Shown here: positions 24,414 to 32,317 of the stretch, in pieces
Layout: the number at the start of each line of letters is the position of its first letter
How positions within the stretch are numbered: position 1 is the stretch's first letter
NCBI GenBank assembly: GCA_905197955.1
Contig: CAJKAR010000002.1
Span: forward strand, 62,001-126,000
DNA from: an uncultured Lentisphaeria bacterium
GTDB taxonomy: Bacteria > Verrucomicrobiota > Lentisphaeria > Victivallales > UBA1829
Length of the DNA stretch: 64,000 nt
Direction of reading: 5' to 3'
Made by a program: the position numbers and the translations under genes
Notes under the pieces: generated by a model
Databases searched by the model: none
Seen by the model: only the letters and a program-made list of their open reading frames with translations
Told to the model about the DNA's origin: nothing

Positions 24414-25760
24414 TTATTCGTTCTGGAAGATCTGGAATCCGCCGTAGGCTTCCATGCCGTGTTCGCTGAGATCAAGTCCGCGGATCTGTTCTTCATCCGT
24501 CGCTCTCAGACCCCAGAATTTCTTGAGGAGCAGGAAGAGAATCAGCGAGCTCAGGAATGCCGTGGCTCCAACCGCAAGGACTCCGATGATCTGGGGCAGC
24601 AGCCGGAAATCCGGACTGAAGATGCCGACCGCGAGCGTCCCGAACACTCCGTTGACCAGATGAACCGAAAGCGCTCCCACCGGATCGTCAAGGAAGAGGC
24701 GATCGAACAGCATGACCGCAAGCACGACAATCACACCTGCAATTCCCCCGATCACCAGCGAGTCTGTGACACTGACGCAATCGGCTCCGGCTGTGATGGC
24801 AACCAGTCCCGCCAGCGCACCGTTGAGCATCATGGAGAGATCGGGTTTTTTCTGGATCATCCAGGAGGTCATCATCGAGGTGACGATTCCGGCGCAGGAG
24901 GCAAGGGTCGTCGTGACAAAGATGTAGGAGACCAGATACGGATCCGCATTGAATGCAGATGCTCCGTTGAACCCGAACCATCCAAGCCAGAGCAGGAAGA
25001 CTCCGATCGTTGCCAGCGGCATGCTGTGCGCAAGAATCGGTCTGGAGATGCCGCCTGCGTATTTCCCGTAGCGCGGACCGAGGACAATCACGCCTGCAAG
25101 CGCCGCCCAGCCGCCGACCGAGTGGACAAAGGTGGAACCGGCAAGGTCATGGAACTTGAGATCCGCAAGCCATCCGCCGCCCCATCCCCACGATCCCACG
25201 ATCGGATAGACGAGCGCTGCATAGACAACGGCAAAGATCAGATAGGCACTCAGTTTGATGCGTCCCGCGACCGCTCCGGAGACGATCGTCACACAGGTTG
25301 CCGCAAACATCGCCTGAAAGATGAAGTCGGTCCAGTAGGTGTAGTTTCCTCCGTTGTACCCGATCAGGCCCGCGTCGCCCGGAGGGCAGTTCAAGCCGAA
25401 TCCCGCAAAGCCGAGTACTTTTCCCGCAACCCAATCTCCGCCCGGATACATCAGACCGAAGCCGATCAGCAGAAAGGTCAGAATGCCGATCGCCGGGGTG
25501 ACAAAGTTTTTGCAGAGAATGTTCACGCAGTTCTTGGCTCTCGTAAGTCCCGTCTCCACCAGCGCGAAGCCGAGGTGCATGACAAACACAAGAAAAGTCC
25601 CGATGAGCATCCAGAGATTGTTGACTGTAAACAGAACGTAGGATGGTGTCGGACCGTTTGCTGCGGTATTTCCCGGAAGCGCCGCTGCGGCTGGTGCCGT
25701 ATCGGCAAAGAGGGCCGTGCCGACGGCTGCAAGCAGAATCGTTGTCAGTATTTTCATCAT
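24414..25760 (-). CDS. amt: Ammonium transporter
   Basis: Amt/MEP/Rh channel for ammonium uptake. The 448-residue protein starts with a cleavable-looking signal (MMKILTTILLAAVGTALFAD), a feature of many Amt proteins, and has eleven hydrophobic helices. Family marks are FVMHLGFALVETGLTRAKN, DFIFQAMFAATCVTIVSGAVAGR, GWGGGWLADL, DLAGSTFVHSVGGWAALAG and LNGALAGLVAITAG, which include the twin-His pore residues. AGGAG lies 7 nt before the ATG. It is 17 nt downstream of the P-II gene and shares its nitrogen-type promoter. Confidence 0.95.
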   Translation of the reverse strand: MMKILTTILLAAVGTALFADTAPAAAALPGNTAANGPTPSYVLFTVNNLWMLIGTFLVFVMHLGFALVETGLTRAKNCVNILCKNFVTPAIGILTFLLIGFGLMYPGGDWVAGKVLGFAGFGLNCPPGDAGLIGYNGGNYTYWTDFIFQAMFAATCVTIVSGAVAGRIKLSAYLIFAVVYAALVYPIVGSWGWGGGWLADLKFHDLAGSTFVHSVGGWAALAGVIVLGPRYGKYAGGISRPILAHSMPLATIGVFLLWLGWFGFNGASAFNADPYLVSYIFVTTTLASCAGIVTSMMTSWMIQKKPDLSMMLNGALAGLVAITAGADCVSVTDSLVIGGIAGVIVVLAVMLFDRLFLDDPVGALSVHLVNGVFGTLAVGIFSPDFRLLPQIIGVLAVGATAFLSSLILFLLLKKFWGLRATDEEQIRGLDLSEHGMEAYGGFQIFQNE

Positions 25761-25777
25761 GATCAGTCTCCTTTCCG

Positions 25778-26119
25778 TCAGCCGATTGCCTTGGTTCCGG
25801 TTTCGCCGGTCCGGATTCGTATGCAGTCGTCGAGAGTTGTTACAAAGATTTTTCCATCGCCGATCGTCCCCGTGCGGGCGCCTGCGATGATCGCTTCCAG
25901 AGTCGGATCCACGAATTCGTCGTTGACCGCGATTTCTATTCGGACCTTTTTCAGAAGATGAACCTCCTGAACAACTCCGCGATAGGCTTCCATGTACCCT
26001 TTCTGCTGTCCGCAGCCAAGCGCGTTGGTAACGGACATTTTGAAGATTTCTCTCTTGAACAGCTCCTGCTTGACCGCATTCAGCCGTTCCGGTTTGATGT
26101 ATGCCGTGATCAGTTTCAT
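25778..26119 (-). CDS. glnK: P-II nitrogen regulatory protein (T-loop Tyr51 replaced)
   Basis: A 113-residue P-II signal protein that senses 2-oxoglutarate and ATP/ADP and gates the Amt channel. Aligned by eye without gaps to E. coli GlnB, it keeps the start MKLITAYIKPERL, the T-loop base GQQKGYMEAYRG with Tyr46, the B-loop TGTIGDGKIFV and the C-loop IRIRTGE. The uridylylation residue Tyr51 is Gln (YRGVVQEV against YRGAEYMV), so control by uridylylation is unlikely. AAGGAGG lies 5 nt before the ATG. The pairing with amt is the classical glnK-amtB arrangement. Confidence 0.93.
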   Translation of the reverse strand: MKLITAYIKPERLNAVKQELFKREIFKMSVTNALGCGQQKGYMEAYRGVVQEVHLLKKVRIEIAVNDEFVDPTLEAIIAGARTGTIGDGKIFVTTLDDCIRIRTGETGTKAIG

Positions 26120-26160
26120 TGGAACCTCCTTCCGATTGATTCACGTTCTGGCATAATGCA

Positions 26161-26178
26161 AAGCAGAAGGCGTGCCAA
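26161..26178 (-). promoter_or_regulatory. Sigma-54 type -24/-12 promoter of glnK-amt
   Basis: The minus strand reads TTGGCACGCCTTCTGCTT. The TGGCACG (-24) and CTGC (-12) elements have four bases between them, one mismatch from the TGGCACG-N4-TTGC consensus. The predicted start lies about 30 nt before the glnK ATG. This fits nitrogen control through RpoN. Confidence 0.8.
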
Positions 26179-26363
26179 TCGGCAAGATAAAGAGATAAGT
26201 GCCCTTTCTTTACACTCGGAATAAGGTGAAGTCCTCAGAGATAAAGGAAAAAGATATTACAAAAATGTAACATCCCTTTGGGCTCCATAACAAAAAATGT
26301 CAGAAAAGGGAACGGAAGGGAAGAATTTCCGGAGTATTTTATGATTTTTTTTCAAAATGCCTC

Positions 26364-26392
26364 TTGTTAATTTTTCGGTTTTGTGTTATAAT
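26364..26392 (+). promoter_or_regulatory. Sigma-70 type promoter of cassette B
   Basis: TTGTTA (26364-26369) and a perfect TATAAT (26387-26392) with a 17-nt spacer precede the regulator gene; the start would give a leader of about 27 nt. The surrounding 250-nt gap back to glnK is otherwise AT-rich and holds only the sigma-54 promoter facing the other way. Confidence 0.7.
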
Positions 26393-26425
26393 ATATCGAA
26401 AGATTTAATCAAAAAGAGAAAAATA

Positions 26426-27505
26426 ATGAAAACACCGGAAATTCTTGAACATTTGAGAAAGCGGATTGTTTCAGGAGAGTTTGCTCCGGGGAGCAAACTG
26501 CCGAAGCGTCCGGAGCTGCTGGCGGAATACTCTGTCAGTGTCAGTGCGTTCCAGAAATGCATCAACCAGCTCATTGAGTGGGGATTCCTGGAATCGCGCG
26601 GGATGAAGGGGATTTGTGTGACGGCGAATCCGCCGCATCGGTCGCACTTTGCGCTGGTTTTTCCGCATCGGCGTTTTGACGGAGAGTTTGCGGGGGATGC
26701 GCTGTTTCACTCCATCCGGCTGGAGCTGCCGGAGTTTTTGGAACGGCATCCGGGAATTTCCTTTGAATTCTATTATACGGGCGGGACGGAGAATCCGGAT
26801 CAGTCGGAGCTGGAGCGTTTGCGGAATGATGCATCGCTGGGGCTTCTTGCGGGGGGAATTTTCTTCTGTTTTGTTCCGTCGCGGGATTTTCAGGCAAGTC
26901 TGGGGGCCTTTCCCTGTGTGGTGATTTCCAGAAGTCCGGAAGATTCGTTTCACCATTATCCGCTGATAACGTTCGACACGGTGGAGCTGTTCCGGATGAG
27001 CCGCGAGACTCTTTTGAAGCACAGGTGCAGAAGAATCGCTGTGCTGGTGCACGAGATGCTTTCCATGGAGCGACTTACGAAGATTTCCGAGATCGCTTCC
27101 GACGGCAGGGCGTTTACGCCGCCGGAATGGATTCTCGGACTTTTCCATGAAACGGGACGTTCCGTATTGAAGCGGAATCTGATCCGACTGCTCTTTTCCG
27201 CTCCGCCGGAGAAGCGTCCGGATTCCCTGATCGTTCTGAATGAGAACCTGCTCCCGTTTGTCTGCGACGCGCTGGCGGAACTCGGCCTGATTCCCGGAGA
27301 AGATGTAATGATCGCCACCCACGGCAATTTCCCGTTTGAGAAGATGCCGCAGCCAAAAATTGAATATTTTGTCTTCCGTGCCCGGGATATTATGGAAACC
27401 TGTTTTGAACAGCTGACCAGGCAAAATCCGGGGGCGGATCGGATTCTGCTGGAGCCGCATGCGTTTTTCAATACCTCAAATAAAGGAAAGGGATCAATAG
27501 GATGA
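26426..27505 (+). CDS. GntR-type regulator with sugar-binding C-terminal domain, cassette B
   Basis: A 359-residue regulator. The N-terminal 70 residues are a GntR winged helix: EILEHLRKRIVSGEFAPGSKLPKRPELLAEYSVS is typical, although the recognition helix, SVSAFQKCINQL, is unusual. Residues about 75-359 look like a diverged LacI-type effector domain (RRIAVLVHEML, GLIPGEDVMIATHGN). Its stop overlaps the next gene's start by 4 nt (ATGA), so the glycosidase is made in step with its regulator. The ribosome site before the ATG is weak (an AAAGAGAAAAA stretch). The ligand is unknown. Confidence 0.82.
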   Translation: MKTPEILEHLRKRIVSGEFAPGSKLPKRPELLAEYSVSVSAFQKCINQLIEWGFLESRGMKGICVTANPPHRSHFALVFPHRRFDGEFAGDALFHSIRLELPEFLERHPGISFEFYYTGGTENPDQSELERLRNDASLGLLAGGIFFCFVPSRDFQASLGAFPCVVISRSPEDSFHHYPLITFDTVELFRMSRETLLKHRCRRIAVLVHEMLSMERLTKISEIASDGRAFTPPEWILGLFHETGRSVLKRNLIRLLFSAPPEKRPDSLIVLNENLLPFVCDALAELGLIPGEDVMIATHGNFPFEKMPQPKIEYFVFRARDIMETCFEQLTRQNPGADRILLEPHAFFNTSNKGKGSIG

Positions 27506-29925
27506 AATGGTTGTTAGTGGTTTTCGGAGTCCTCTGCTGCGGACTCCTTTCCGGGGCGGAACAGACGGAAAAACTGATTCGCTCCAGCGCTCCGGCAATG
27601 GTTTTTACGGATCGTCAGTCGCCCTTGTTTCGCGCAGAACGAATTGCAAGCGGTACTCGTTACCGGGTTTTGAACTGGAAGGGAGAGATCGTATCGGAGG
27701 GGCGAGTGAAGGATGGCGGAATCAGACTCTCTCCTCTGCCGAGAAATTATTACCGGATCGTTCTGCCGGATGGAAATTTCGAGGGCGCCCGAAGTTTTGC
27801 AGTAGTTCCGGATCCTGCGGATCGGAAGAAAAACCGGAACTATTCGCTTGTGACCAGTCCGGGGGGAGCGTTCCGCTTTTTTCCGGGAAAGGGACAGGCG
27901 GAGAAAGCGATGGCGTTCTTCGGCCGGATGTATCTGCTGGCCGGCCTTGAGATTGCAAGAGATTATGCCACCTGGAGCGGATTGGAACGGAAACGCGGAG
28001 AGTATGATTTTCGTTCGGTCGATCAGAAAAGGACGGCGTGCAGGAAAAGCGGAGTCCGCTATCTTTATCTGCTGGAACGGGCGCCGGGATGGGCGGCGGA
28101 GGGAAAAGACGGGTTCCCTTCGGACTTGAAAGGCGTGTATGAGTTCGGAAAAGCGATCGCGGCTCATTGCGGAAATGATACTGCCGTATGGGAATTTTAC
28201 AATGAGATCGAAAGCAAGTTCAGCGGCTGGGAATATGCCTCTGCTCTGAAGGCGTTTTATCTGGGGGTGAAGGCGGGAAATCCTGATTCCGAGGTCGCCA
28301 TTGCATCGTACTGTTATTCCACAAACGGGCATGTGCGGCTGGTATTCCGGAACGGGGTGGAAAATTATTTCGATCTTTTCAATATCCATTTTTACGATGC
28401 GCTGAATGAGTATCCGAAAAAAATTGCCGATTTCAGAAAGATTCTGAAGAATGCGGGCTTGGCCGGGAAAAAGATCTGGGTCACGGAGAGCAATACAAAG
28501 GCGGATGGCGATGCGGCAATCGACATCGGAATCAAAGGGGTGCGGGCGCAGACGTTTGAACAGGAGCTGACGGTTGCGGAATATGTGGTGAAATCGCATC
28601 TGATATTTCAGCAGCTGGGAGTTGCGCGTAACTTCACGTTCATTCTGCGGCCCTGCGATGAGAACGGGGGAAAGCGGTCGTGGGGACTGCTTCGGCAGGA
28701 TCTCTCTGCCAAACCGGGATTTTCCGCGTTCGCCACGCTGACGGATCAGCTGGGGGAAGCGGAACTGATCGGCGAGGTCGATATGCCGGAGGGAATTCGC
28801 GGATTCCTGTTCCGTCAGCCGGATCGGAGCCGGAGTCTTGTTCTCTGGAGCGAATCGGAGCTGGATCGTCAGGGGGATCCGGTGAAGAGTCTGGAGAAGA
28901 AAAACACGTTTTCCAGAACACTGAAAATAAAGTCGGACGTTCCGTTGCGGATGGTGGAGATTTTCGGCGAGGAAAAGAAGCTCTCTCCGGTCGGAAAAAC
29001 GGTTGCTGTGAAGATTTCTCGGTTTCCAATTTACCTTCACGGAGTCGGAGAAATGAAGGTGACTCGAAGACGTCAGGCGGAGGCGGAGGAAAAGGAGTCG
29101 GAGCGCGGGGCATGTTCCCCCGTTGTGATTTCCATGAAACCGATGGACCGGGGATGTCTGGTGAACCCGACGGCTCTTCTTGTGCCGCCGTCTCAGCAGA
29201 ATCAGAAAATGGAACTGCGTCTCTGGAACCTTTCAGAGAAAAAACAGACGGGGCGGTTGCTGGATGTGAACGGCGTTCTTTCCCCTCTGCCGGAAACGAT
29301 TACGCTGAATCCGTGGGAATGCAGAAAAATTCCGGTTCAGTTCTCCGCATCGGCAAAAAGAAAGTTGAATTCCGAAGTGAATTTGAAAGGAGAATTCAAC
29401 AATGTTCCTGTCGGAGATTTTGTCATGCCGTACATGCTGCTGGACAGCAGAACATACACTCCGCTTACGGGACTTGGAAATCGGAAGGAGTGGAAAGATA
29501 ATATTGTCCGCGGCGGAAAAACCAGAATTCTGCCGGGGAAGGAGATCATCCGTTTCGAAGCGGTCTTTCCGCCGGATGCCGATAACTGGGTATATCCGAA
29601 GTATACTCCATCGGGAAAGAAAAACAGAAAACTGCTTTCCGATGCGATCGGAATCTATTTTGAAATCCGTGCGGAACAGAAGAGGAAATCCAAGTATAAC
29701 TGTGTCTGGATTGACACCAGAAATAAAATTACGGGCGAACAGAGGCAGGTGCGCAGGGATTATTTCAATGTCTCCTGCGGAGAGTGGACGGAAAACTTTG
29801 TCCCCTGTTCCCTCCCGCCGGAAGAAGAGATCATCGGTTTTGGAATCGGACTGGGGCCGGTCGGTGTAACAGAAGTCAATTATGAACTGCGGAATATCCG
29901 TGTGCTTTCCAAAGAGCAGCGGTAA
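27502..29925 (+). CDS. Secreted clan GH-A glycoside hydrolase, cassette B
   Basis: An 807-residue exported glycosidase with a signal peptide at residues 1-18 (ending LLSGAE). An N-terminal beta domain (about 30-105) is followed by a TIM barrel in which AVWEFYNEIESKF gives acid/base Glu235 and KKIWVTESNTK gives nucleophile Glu329, the spacing of clan GH-A, GH39-like. FNIHFYDALNEY lies between them. The C-terminal half is mostly beta and may hold binding modules. Unlike the enzymes of cassettes A and C, no clear CBM9-like part was seen. It is coupled by 4 nt to the regulator before it and followed after 17 nt by a pseudopilin. The substrate is unknown. Confidence 0.82.
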   Translation: MKWLLVVFGVLCCGLLSGAEQTEKLIRSSAPAMVFTDRQSPLFRAERIASGTRYRVLNWKGEIVSEGRVKDGGIRLSPLPRNYYRIVLPDGNFEGARSFAVVPDPADRKKNRNYSLVTSPGGAFRFFPGKGQAEKAMAFFGRMYLLAGLEIARDYATWSGLERKRGEYDFRSVDQKRTACRKSGVRYLYLLERAPGWAAEGKDGFPSDLKGVYEFGKAIAAHCGNDTAVWEFYNEIESKFSGWEYASALKAFYLGVKAGNPDSEVAIASYCYSTNGHVRLVFRNGVENYFDLFNIHFYDALNEYPKKIADFRKILKNAGLAGKKIWVTESNTKADGDAAIDIGIKGVRAQTFEQELTVAEYVVKSHLIFQQLGVARNFTFILRPCDENGGKRSWGLLRQDLSAKPGFSAFATLTDQLGEAELIGEVDMPEGIRGFLFRQPDRSRSLVLWSESELDRQGDPVKSLEKKNTFSRTLKIKSDVPLRMVEIFGEEKKLSPVGKTVAVKISRFPIYLHGVGEMKVTRRRQAEAEEKESERGACSPVVISMKPMDRGCLVNPTALLVPPSQQNQKMELRLWNLSEKKQTGRLLDVNGVLSPLPETITLNPWECRKIPVQFSASAKRKLNSEVNLKGEFNNVPVGDFVMPYMLLDSRTYTPLTGLGNRKEWKDNIVRGGKTRILPGKEIIRFEAVFPPDADNWVYPKYTPSGKKNRKLLSDAIGIYFEIRAEQKRKSKYNCVWIDTRNKITGEQRQVRRDYFNVSCGEWTENFVPCSLPPEEEIIGFGIGLGPVGVTEVNYELRNIRVLSKEQR

Positions 29926-29942
29926 AAAGCTGGAGGTGACAA

Positions 29943-30674
29943 ATGAACGCAAAAAGATTTTCCCTGATTGAATTGCTGATCGTTGTTGCTGTGATAGCTA
30001 TTCTGGTTGGTCTTCTTCTTCCCGCGCTGAACAAGGCGCGGGAAACGGCACAGGCAATCAACTGTGTTTCCAACCTGAAACAGATCGGTGTCGGGCTCGC
30101 CGCGTATACTGCGGACAACGATGACTATCTGATTCCCGCACGGGGAACCGAGAGCTCGACGGGATTTTATCCGCACTGGCACTTCCGGCTGATCGGATTG
30201 AATGGGCCGGCCTACGATAAATGTGACTCGCAGGGAGCGTATCTTAGCCAGAAAGTGTTTCAGTGTCCGTCTCTGCCTCCGATTACAAATATTCTGTTTC
30301 ATATTTCGTTTGGGATCAATCTGGATGTGGTTCAGTACAGCAAGGATTTTACGCATGAGCTGCCGCTTGAAACGGGACGTGTTTCCAGGATCAGGAATGC
30401 ATCTGTCAAATTTCTGGTCGCGGATACAGATTTCTGCACAGGAGCTTCCGTTGAGAATATTGTCCGGGACAAGGGTTACTGGAGATTTCGTGCGTCCGCG
30501 GGATACGCTGCAAATTTCGGGATCCCCTCGCCGCGCCACAGTCAGCGGGTAAACATTCTCTATCTTGATGGCCACGCGGGGGGCGTAAGATCCCTGACTC
30601 CGCTGGATCCTCTTGCTTCTTATCCATTTAAATTCAATGATGCAAAATCCAAACTTCACCTGTTCGCGTACTGA
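29943..30674 (+). CDS. Prepilin-like (N-methylation motif) protein, cassette B
   Basis: A 243-residue pseudopilin-like protein: MNAKRFSLIELLIVVAVIAI, then LLPALNKARETA and CVSNLKQIG. The Glu5 equivalent is present, but Arg stands before the cleavage-site Phe instead of Gly. The late segment NILYLDGHAGG is the DGH turn typical of the group. A GGAGG ribosome site precedes the ATG. It is the last gene of cassette B; in cassette A the pseudopilin comes before the glycosidase, here after it. Confidence 0.85.
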   Translation: MNAKRFSLIELLIVVAVIAILVGLLLPALNKARETAQAINCVSNLKQIGVGLAAYTADNDDYLIPARGTESSTGFYPHWHFRLIGLNGPAYDKCDSQGAYLSQKVFQCPSLPPITNILFHISFGINLDVVQYSKDFTHELPLETGRVSRIRNASVKFLVADTDFCTGASVENIVRDKGYWRFRASAGYAANFGIPSPRHSQRVNILYLDGHAGGVRSLTPLDPLASYPFKFNDAKSKLHLFAY

Positions 30675-30694
30675 AAGAGCTGCCGAAAAATAAG

Positions 30695-30731
30695 GTTCAG
30701 AGAGAGGAACGGAAGGAACTTTTCTCTGAAC
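30695..30731. repeat. Inverted repeat after cassette B
   Basis: GTTCAGAGA (30695-30703) and TCTCTGAAC (30723-30731) are perfect 9-nt arms around 19 nt. It lies 21 nt after the pseudopilin stop and may end or stabilise the cassette B transcript, although no T-run follows. Confidence 0.45.
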
Positions 30732-30747
30732 AGACGGTCCAATTTCT

Positions 30748-30775
30748 TTGATTTCGGGAGAACTCGTGCTATGTT
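30748..30775 (+). promoter_or_regulatory. Possible promoter of the DA1-like gene
   Basis: TTGATT (30748-30753) and TATGTT (30770-30775) with a 16-nt spacer; the leader would be about 20 nt. A modest match, judged by position only. Confidence 0.35.
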
Positions 30776-30802
30776 TTCTCCATCAGGGAAAGGAATACCG
30801 TG

Positions 30803-31828
30803 ATGACCGCTTTGCGAGGCTTCATACTTTTTGTTTTGTTGTTTGCGCTTGTTCCGCAGCTTTCTGCGCAAAGTCTCCGCTGTACCGTCTGCGGGAAGAT
30901 CCTTCGCGGTCAATATCTGGTCTCGGAGGAGAAGGCGTATTGTTCGCAGAACTGTTTCGATAGAACTCTGCCGAAATGCGCCACTTGCGGAAAAGTCCTC
31001 CGCGACAACAGCTTTCAATATAAGAACCGGCATTACTGTTCCATCGACTGCATGAAACAGGTCCTTCCGAAGTGCGACAGCTGCCGGCAGCCGATCGCCG
31101 GAAAATACGGCATTTATGAGACTCCGAACGGAAAAAAAAGAATGCTCTGTCATCGCTGTTCTCTTCTTTCGCGCTGTTTTGCCTGCGAACTTCCGGGAAG
31201 GAGCACCCGTCTCCCGGACGGCCGTTACCTCTGCAACGCATGTGCCAGGGAATCCATCCGGGACCGGAAGGAGGCGGAAGCTCTGTTTCAGGAGGTTCGG
31301 GATGTTACGGAAAAGATTCTCGGAGAACAAATCCGCTGTCCGTTCCGGCTTCATGTGGTCGATTACCCGACTCTGCGCAAGATCACGAATCTTCAGCTGG
31401 ATGAGACCGCCATCGAACTCGGATACTGCCGATGCAATATGCTGGAACGGAAAACTGGAAATGTCTCTGAAATTGTCGGCTACCGTTGCGACATTTATCT
31501 TCTGGATTCTCTTCCGCGCTGGCGCTTTATTGAGATTGCGGCCCATGAGCTGGCGCATCACTGGCAGTACCACAAGTTTCCGTATCTGAAAACGGAACCG
31601 AGAAAAATTCCGGAAGGTTTTGCGGAATATGTTTCCTCTCTGGTGAATCGTGCTTATCGGCAGGAGCACCTGAACCGGGCAAAGCTGGAACGGCGGGATT
31701 TCATTTATGGTTCCGGCTACAAGCTCTTTCTTGGAATTGCAGAACAGGGAGGTCTTGCCTCCGTTTTCCGATATCTCCGGCAGCAGGAGAAAAGCGGAAA
31801 GGAAAGTGCCGGATTCCCGGAATCGTAA
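30803..31828 (+). CDS. Secreted LIM-like zinc-finger protein with DA1-type metallopeptidase domain
   Basis: A 341-residue exported protein. After a signal peptide (residues about 1-22, ending LSAQS) come paired CxxC zinc fingers with LIM spacing (CTVCGK, YCSQNC, CATCGK, YCSIDC, CDSC, CHRC, CFAC, CNAC). The C-terminal 170 residues resemble the DA1-like peptidase domain, with HELAHHW (HExxH) and a downstream Glu in PEGFAEYVSSL, as in gluzincins. In plants DA1 is a ubiquitin-activated growth-control peptidase; here the protein would act outside the cytoplasm, so its target must differ. AAGGA lies 8 nt before the ATG at 30803. It is a single gene, convergent with a small membrane protein gene. 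Confidence 0.8.
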   Translation: MTALRGFILFVLLFALVPQLSAQSLRCTVCGKILRGQYLVSEEKAYCSQNCFDRTLPKCATCGKVLRDNSFQYKNRHYCSIDCMKQVLPKCDSCRQPIAGKYGIYETPNGKKRMLCHRCSLLSRCFACELPGRSTRLPDGRYLCNACARESIRDRKEAEALFQEVRDVTEKILGEQIRCPFRLHVVDYPTLRKITNLQLDETAIELGYCRCNMLERKTGNVSEIVGYRCDIYLLDSLPRWRFIEIAAHELAHHWQYHKFPYLKTEPRKIPEGFAEYVSSLVNRAYRQEHLNRAKLERRDFIYGSGYKLFLGIAEQGGLASVFRYLRQQEKSGKESAGFPES

Positions 31829-31841
31829 CCGGTAAAAAAAA

Positions 31842-32027
31842 TCAAAAGTGACCGAAGAAAAAAAGCCGGAACAGCGATGGCAGAGTCTCCGTAAAGAAAA
31901 TATAAAAATCCCGGACCATCGGAAGACGCGGGATCAGCCACCAGAGAAGCGGAAGACAGATTGCAAGTTTGATGAGTCCGATAAGCACTTGCCCGAAGTC
32001 TATATCTTGATACTTATTGTCGTTCAT
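31842..32027 (-). CDS. Small membrane protein of unknown function
   Basis: A 61-residue protein with one long hydrophobic stretch (about residues 13-34, LIGLIKLAICLPLLWWLIP) and an aromatic-rich tail (FFTETLPSLFRLFFFGHF). GGGA lies 6 nt before the ATG, which makes it credible as a gene. It is tail-to-tail with the DA1-like gene (13-nt gap). The 290 nt between its start and the kinase gene holds the kinase promoter and nothing else that I can read. No family was recognised. Confidence 0.5.
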   Translation of the reverse strand: MNDNKYQDIDFGQVLIGLIKLAICLPLLWWLIPRLPMVRDFYIFFTETLPSLFRLFFFGHF

Positions 32028-32239
32028 ACGTTTCCCTTTTGGAAAAAAATAGAACCGGAACGGGAAAATGCAAGTGTTTTAATTTCAGTTTTCCGGGCAT
32101 GCCGCTGGTTTTCTGGAATGTCGTACAGCAGCAAGGATTCTGTATGAAGGTCTCGGAAGAGAGTACGGGGATCGACAGAGAGCGGAACTGGAGGTTCTCA
32201 GGATTTTTCATCGTTTTTCATTTCCGGGAATTCCTTCTC

Positions 32240-32268
32240 TTGACTTTTGGCATCACGCGTTATATAAT
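32240..32268 (+). promoter_or_regulatory. Near-consensus promoter of the Ser/Thr kinase operon
   Basis: TTGACT (32240-32245) and TATAAT (32263-32268), 17-nt spacer, 11 of 12 consensus matches. The leader would be about 45 nt. Confidence 0.8.
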
Positions 32269-32317
32269 ATGAGATGAGTAATTGAGTTATCTTTTCAAAA
32301 CGGGAGCTGAGATTCAA

